From positions 41,206 through 105,205 of the forward strand of contig NZ_CAIT01000008.1 of NCBI RefSeq assembly GCF_000296815.2: a stretch of DNA of 64,000 nucleotides. Direction: 5' to 3'. The translations under genes and the position numbers were made by a program. This document shows, one piece after another, positions 60,801 to 64,000 of this stretch; position 1 is the first letter of the stretch, and each line of letters begins with the position of its first letter. Origin of the DNA: Fibrisoma limi BUZ 3. Its GTDB lineage: Bacteria > Bacteroidota > Bacteroidia > Cytophagales > Spirosomataceae. Below the pieces are notes generated by a model. It did not search any database. It was not told where the DNA came from and was given only the letters and a program-made list of their open reading frames with translations.

Positions 60801-61257
60801 CAACCTGAATGTGCAGTTGATCGGCATTTTCGGCTACACCGTGTACAACGACGTTCGGCGGATTCTGGACAGCTACCAGAACACCAACTTCCGCCGGGAC
60901 ATCAGCCCGTGGACGCCTAACAACACCGACACCAGCGATCCGCGACTGGGCCTGGAAGCGAACGATCAGGGAATCATCTCGAACAATCTGTCCTACAGCG
61001 ACCGCTGGCTCGAAAACGCGTCCTACGTCCGCGTTCGGAACATCGAGCTTGGGTATAACCTGCCCAAAAACCTGGTCAACCGGCTCAAGGTACGGGGGGC
61101 ACGGGTGTACGTCAGTGGGCAGAACCTGTTCACCATCACGCAGTACTCAGGACTTGACCCGGACGTAACGGGGGCCAACATCCAGGAACGGGGTGTCGAC
61201 AATGGGCACTGGCCAACTCCGCGCGTCATATCACTCGGTATCAACTGCGATTTCTGA
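57817..61257 (+). CDS. SusC-family TonB-dependent transporter with N-terminal STN domain
   Basis: An 1146-residue outer-membrane transporter. Signal peptide MKNQSTTIPLLLGLSLCTWP..ADA is followed by an STN (secretin/TonB short) domain at about residues 50-113 (LKKALSDLERRFGVSFAYDD, LRFTKIKDKLFVIQP). The regulatory-like domain follows (ISGQVTDETGQGLPGANVIE), then the plug with VVIGYQAVRKRDVTGAND, TEPLYVIDGMIAD and ILKDASAAAIYGSRAANG. The barrel ends in LGINCDF (terminal Phe). The STN domain marks it as a signalling receptor working with FecR. The frame opens with a GTG at 57799, but the ATG at 57817 starts the signal peptide. SusD follows after 25 bp. Confidence 0.95.
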   Translation: MKNQSTTIPLLLGLSLCTWPTLADAQFLTRAEPSISQQTTSAGRATRTRSLKKALSDLERRFGVSFAYDDQLIASRQTGVLAEGTSLEEALLQLLSPQGLRFTKIKDKLFVIQPTETPASNASRDTKNDMAGTIPSAGVLTESALAAVAPQVKRISGQVTDETGQGLPGANVIEKGTTNGTNTDANGNFVLNVSDQATTLTISSVGYVSQDVAIGNQTTINVQLVPDNRTLEEVVVIGYQAVRKRDVTGANDVINPTEANRVTAQSLPESIQGLSPGVTVRNTGVPGQQASIQIRGVASFLNTEPLYVIDGMIADANPTINSDDIESIQILKDASAAAIYGSRAANGVVIITTKQGKEGPARVSFSGKYGIQQAYKRWDVMNASEFAALQRTQYQNSGQTPPASVAEATFNPNINTNWQDQVLRTGSLQDYNLTLSGGTKTGRYLLSGSYFNNTGYVIGSNFNRASLRINTRSEFGRFTFGENVVLTNSNVQNQPVGTNPIYDMAYNLPVIPVQDPSYVSPTNPEGYGIGSINSISYAYNPVAARNLSSNRSNFARLVGNAFLEFKFADWLTYRFNAGLDASFDYTQNLRRVGVYQYNAAPVPSSINEDRSRFTSLLFEHTLNFNRTFGLHNINGVVGISQQNTRRDVTSGGRTNLAFAGGQYLPTIGAASGIATSAGGTPEYYRILGYLGRINYTYNDRYLLTLTGRVDQDSRFGPNNRTGFFPSIAGAWRISEEKFFDVDWISDLKLSASYGKLGIVVPTLGSFPYTAFINNNPRAIFGDGQSPNVGAYQAQLANPNLRWEERIQQNYGLTASFLNNRITAEFNVYNSLSSDAILNLTVPGYLGNLRGNPYVNTASIRNRGVEFSATYRNNENPFKWDVSANFTTIRNRVENVGNQGQDINYIVSGNTRSQVGNPVGQWFVLKTNGLFQTQEEINNYRGSDGSLIQPNAKPGDIRYEDANNDGRIDVNDRQFVTSPWPSLQTGAQFNGSYKNFNLNVQLIGIFGYTVYNDVRRILDSYQNTNFRRDISPWTPNNTDTSDPRLGLEANDQGIISNNLSYSDRWLENASYVRVRNIELGYNLPKNLVNRLKVRGARVYVSGQNLFTITQYSGLDPDVTGANIQERGVDNGHWPTPRVISLGINCDF

Positions 61258-61282
61258 TGACCCTCTTTAGACTCAGCTAACC

Positions 61283-62806
61283 ATGAAAAATAGATTCATA
61301 TACCTGGCACTAGCCGCGACGATAACGCTGGCCGGCTGCGACCGGAACTTAGACATTGTAAACCCGAATCAGGTAACGACCCAGGTGTTCTGGCGGACGG
61401 CCGATGATGCCCTGGTGGGGGTAAACGCGATTTACAGCACAACCCACCGGGGGGGCATCTCGCGGTGGATGCCGTTCTACTACATCATCCGCTCCGATAT
61501 AGGCTGGAGCCAGAGCCCCGACCCCGGTATCCTGAACAACATGGACCGGTTTCTGATCAGCGATTACAACTACGGCAATGCGTATAGCGTCTGGAACGAC
61601 AATTTTATCGGTATCAACCGGGCTAACCAGGTGATCGCCAATGTTCCCAACATCCAGATGGACGAGACCCTGAAGCAGCGCTACATCGGCGAAGCCAAGT
61701 TCCTGCGGGCCATGTATTACTTCCATCTGGTGACCCTGTTTGGTAACGTACCGTTGATTCTGACGCCCTCTACGGTGGGCGACCGGCCCAGTTCGGCAAC
61801 CATTCCGCAGGTCTGGGCGCAGATTGAGCAGGATTTAACCGAGGCTATTCCGGCGCTCCCCACTACCTATGGCGGGGCTGACTTAGGTCGGGCTACCAAA
61901 GGGGCGGCTTACGCCCTGCTGGCCCGCACTTATTTTCAGCAGCGCAAGTATACCGAGTCGATTACGCCCCTTCAGTGGCTCGTGGAAGGCGACGGCCGAA
62001 CGATTTACGATCTGGTACCCAATTACCGCGACAATTTTCTGATCACGACGGAAAACAACCGCGAGTCGGTGTTTGAATGGCAGTTCGCTGAGAACCCGGC
62101 AGAATATACGGACGATGATACCGAAACGCCGAACCACAACTACGGTACGTCCATCGCCCAGTTTTTCGGTCCGCAGTCCATTGGCTGGTCAGACGGGGAA
62201 TGCCGGCGCTGGGTCGTTCGTGAGTTCTACGAGCCAACCACCACCGGTGCTCGTGACCCGCGGGTAGAGGCCTCGTTTCTGTTCGATTCGACCGACGTAC
62301 GCGGCCCGGCCTTTACGCAGATTTACGGCCGGACCTTCCTGGAGCGCTACGGCGCCAACAACCAGCGGGTGTGGTTCCGGAAATTTCAGAACGATCACTG
62401 GAAAAACGAAGAAGGCTACCGGTCGCCGAACAACTGGCGCTACATTCGCTACGCCGATGTGCTGCTGATGTACGCCGAAGCCCTGAACGCTACGGGCCGG
62501 ACAACCCAGGCTTATCCTTTCGTTGACCGGGTGCGGCAGCGGGCCGGGCTGGCTCCGCTCTCGACGGTACGGCCAGGCTTAAACCAGGAACAGTTCCTGA
62601 ATCAGCTCAAGCACGAACGCGTCACCGAACTGTCGGGCGAAGGCTGGCGGTGGAATGACCTGGGCCGCTGGGGCGATCTGGGCCCTCAGTTGGCCGTCCG
62701 TGACCCGGGATTTGCGAACTTCCAGCGGGGTCAGGACGAACTCCTGCCTATTCCGCAAACCGACCGCGACCTCAATCCAAATCTCATTCAGAACCCGAAC
62801 TATTAA
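61283..62806 (+). CDS. SusD/RagB outer-membrane lipoprotein of the GH43 locus
   Basis: A 507-residue surface lipoprotein. Signal MKNRFIYLALAATITLAGC ends in a lipobox with Cys19, followed by DRNLDIVNPNQVTTQVFWRT, the RagB/SusD start. FLRAMYYFHLVTLFGNVPLIL and GAAYALLARTYFQQRKYTES are the TPR-like repeats, and WRYIRYADVLLMYAEALNAT with LKHERVTELSGEGWRWNDLG are near the C-terminus, all typical of classic SusD (and unlike the group-2 SusDs at 18 and 27 kb). Partner of the STN-SusC upstream (25-bp gap). A terminator lies between it and the GH43 gene. Confidence 0.94.
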   Translation: MKNRFIYLALAATITLAGCDRNLDIVNPNQVTTQVFWRTADDALVGVNAIYSTTHRGGISRWMPFYYIIRSDIGWSQSPDPGILNNMDRFLISDYNYGNAYSVWNDNFIGINRANQVIANVPNIQMDETLKQRYIGEAKFLRAMYYFHLVTLFGNVPLILTPSTVGDRPSSATIPQVWAQIEQDLTEAIPALPTTYGGADLGRATKGAAYALLARTYFQQRKYTESITPLQWLVEGDGRTIYDLVPNYRDNFLITTENNRESVFEWQFAENPAEYTDDDTETPNHNYGTSIAQFFGPQSIGWSDGECRRWVVREFYEPTTTGARDPRVEASFLFDSTDVRGPAFTQIYGRTFLERYGANNQRVWFRKFQNDHWKNEEGYRSPNNWRYIRYADVLLMYAEALNATGRTTQAYPFVDRVRQRAGLAPLSTVRPGLNQEQFLNQLKHERVTELSGEGWRWNDLGRWGDLGPQLAVRDPGFANFQRGQDELLPIPQTDRDLNPNLIQNPNY

Positions 62807-62820
62807 GTCGACATAAGTAG

Positions 62821-62866
62821 AACAGTGCTGGTTATCCTGGTGATAATCGGCACTGTTTTCGTTTTG
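62821..62866 (+). terminator. Intrinsic terminator between susD and the GH43 gene
   Basis: AACAGTGC (62821-62828) pairs with GCACTGTT (62850-62857), and the inner GGTTATC pairs with GATAATC (one G-U) to extend the stem to about 16 pairs with a 5-nt loop. TTTTCGTTTT follows the stem. It lies 14 bp after the susD stop and 18 bp before the GH43 ATG, so GH43 expression is probably reduced by partial termination. Confidence 0.8.
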
Positions 62867-62883
62867 TCCATAAACCTACACTG

Positions 62884-63966
62884 ATGACCAATCGACGCTT
62901 TCAATTACCAACGGCGAGTGGCCTGTTCCTGCTGATCAGTCTGCTGGTATTTACCCATTGCCGGAAGACCCCGGGTACGTCTACCTCAACGCCCTCCCCC
63001 AATCCTACCGTCGATACAACGGGTAAATTCCGGAATCCGCTGCTGACATCCGGCCCCGACCCCTGGACAATTTACCGCGATGGCTACTACTACGTCACGC
63101 ACACCACCGGCAATAACCTGGTGCTATACAAGACTCAATCGATGAGCCGATTAGGTTCAGCTCCGCGGACGGTTGTCTGGACACCGCCAGCAGCGGGGCC
63201 CAACTCGCGAAACATATGGGCACCGGAGCTGCATTACGTCAACAACCGCTGGTATATCTACTACGCAGCCGACGACGGCCGGAACGAAAACCACCGCATG
63301 TGGGTCCTGGAAAACGAGTCGGCGGACCCAACGCAGGGTACCTGGGTGTCGAAAGGCGAACTGGAACTGCCCGAAGACAAGTGGGCGATTGACGGAACCT
63401 TATTGCAGCACAACGGCCAGCTTTATTTTGCCTGGTCGGGCTGGCCGAACTTTTCGGATGGGCAGCAGGACCTGTATGTCTGCAAGCTCACCAACCCCTG
63501 GACGGCTCAAGGTCCCCGGGTACGTATCTCCGCGCCAGAATTCAACTGGGAAAAGGAAGGCAGCCCGGATGTGAACGAAGGACCCGAGTTTCTGCTGCGC
63601 AATGATAAAATCTTCCTGGTGTATTCGGCGAGTCATTGCAGCACCGATGCCTACGCGCTGGGTATGCTCACGGCCAACGCCACCGCCGACCTGCTCAACC
63701 CGGCCTCCTGGACAAAAACACCACAACCCGTATTTGGCCCCTACGCCCGCGATGGTGCCTACGGCGTTGGTCACAACAGCTTTTTTACCAGCCCCGACGG
63801 CACTGAAAACTGGTTGCTGTACCACGCCAACCCTACCATCAATACGGGGTGTAGTAACCTTCGCTCACCGCGCATTCAGCAATTTACGTGGAAAGCCGAC
63901 GGTACCCCTGACTTCGGCACACCGGTGCCATTGAGTGAATGGCTTAAACGACCCAGCGGAGAATAA
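62884..63966 (+). CDS. GH43 lipoprotein, probable exo-arabinanase/arabinofuranosidase
   Basis: A 360-residue glycoside hydrolase with lipoprotein signal ending FTHC (Cys26). The five-bladed propeller contains the three GH43 acidic residues: SGPDPWTIYR (Asp59, base), AIDGTLL (Asp170, pKa modulator) and NEGPEF (Glu232, acid). YYVTHTTGNNLVLYKTQSM and NIWAPELHYVNNRWYIYYAA are like the subfamily often assigned to exo-alpha-1,5-L-arabinofuranosidases; the subfamily is my recall, not a search. Lipid anchoring suggests a surface or periplasmic membrane position. It is the last complete gene in the window and belongs to the FecR-SusC-SusD locus, so arabinan or arabinose-containing glycan use is inferred. 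Only 34 bp follow it. Confidence 0.9.
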   Translation: MTNRRFQLPTASGLFLLISLLVFTHCRKTPGTSTSTPSPNPTVDTTGKFRNPLLTSGPDPWTIYRDGYYYVTHTTGNNLVLYKTQSMSRLGSAPRTVVWTPPAAGPNSRNIWAPELHYVNNRWYIYYAADDGRNENHRMWVLENESADPTQGTWVSKGELELPEDKWAIDGTLLQHNGQLYFAWSGWPNFSDGQQDLYVCKLTNPWTAQGPRVRISAPEFNWEKEGSPDVNEGPEFLLRNDKIFLVYSASHCSTDAYALGMLTANATADLLNPASWTKTPQPVFGPYARDGAYGVGHNSFFTSPDGTENWLLYHANPTINTGCSNLRSPRIQQFTWKADGTPDFGTPVPLSEWLKRPSGE

Positions 63967-64000
63967 CAAAAAAGCGACGACGACGTACGCGTCCGCGTTT

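Overview
The window reads as a chromosomal segment of a GC-rich (by eye, mid-50s %) member of the Bacteroidota, most like the Cytophagales/Spirosomaceae. Supporting signs are four SusC/SusD pairs, a Bacteroidota-type hybrid two-component regulator, a FecR/STN signalling pair, a GldA-like gliding-motility ATPase, lipoproteins with short lipoboxes, and promoters of the Bacteroidota type (TTTG/TTG, about 19-21 nt, TAnnTTTG) in place of -35/-10 boxes. I saw no rRNA, tRNA, CRISPR array, intact insertion sequence or prophage. The species assignment is inference.

Layout. 1-6.4 kb: the end of a DUF11 surface protein, a MoeB/ThiF-rhodanese protein, and a 1023-residue LRR-Roco-TIR protein, the best candidate for a little-known (possibly immune) system. 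6.4-12.6 kb: housekeeping and envelope genes (panD, a flippase-like membrane protein, rfaE2, a DUF2147 protein, an orphan ECF sigma factor, a MazG-like pyrophosphohydrolase, an M16 peptidase, a GT9 heptosyltransferase). 12.8-17.3 kb: a flavin monooxygenase, a coupled GT2 glycosyltransferase plus sugar epimerase/reductase, and a BamA-like barrel protein. 17.3-28.7 kb: two divergent SusC/SusD operons, each with a third small lipoprotein gene (DUF4397; unknown) and no glycosidase. 28.8-31.8 kb: a Tat-exported HisC-like aminotransferase, aroB and a DUF4136 lipoprotein. 31.9-39.2 kb: gldA, an APC permease, an ArsR/SRPBCC/DUF998 operon, an apparently decayed 0.9-kb stretch, a lipoprotein-anchored methyltransferase, and two holin-4-like membrane proteins.

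39.3-54.1 kb is a coherent fructan utilisation locus. A hybrid two-component regulator with a periplasmic sugar-binding domain is followed by a TonB-dependent receptor, then by an apparent operon of MFS sugar porter, PfkB fructokinase, SusC, SusD and secreted GH32 fructanase. The logic is extracellular or periplasmic fructan cleavage, fructose sensing in the periplasm, import and phosphorylation. 54.2-56.4 kb holds a YugP-type metallopeptidase and a TolC-like protein. 56.6-64 kb is a second locus: FecR anti-sigma factor, STN-containing SusC, SusD, and a GH43 lipoprotein that is probably an arabinan-side-chain or exo-arabinanase enzyme. It lacks its own sigma factor.

The intergenic spaces are unusually rich in palindromes: two purine/pyrimidine inverted repeats (6.9 and 30.0 kb), a CGCAAAG-type repeat (26.6 kb), a 17-bp GGTTTACGG-type repeat (28.7 kb), a 122-bp MITE-like element and a 33-bp hairpin (44.8-45.0 kb). 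Several strong intrinsic terminators are also visible. Gene starts were chosen by domain boundaries, signal peptides and non-overlap, because Shine-Dalgarno sequences are weak guides in this phylum.
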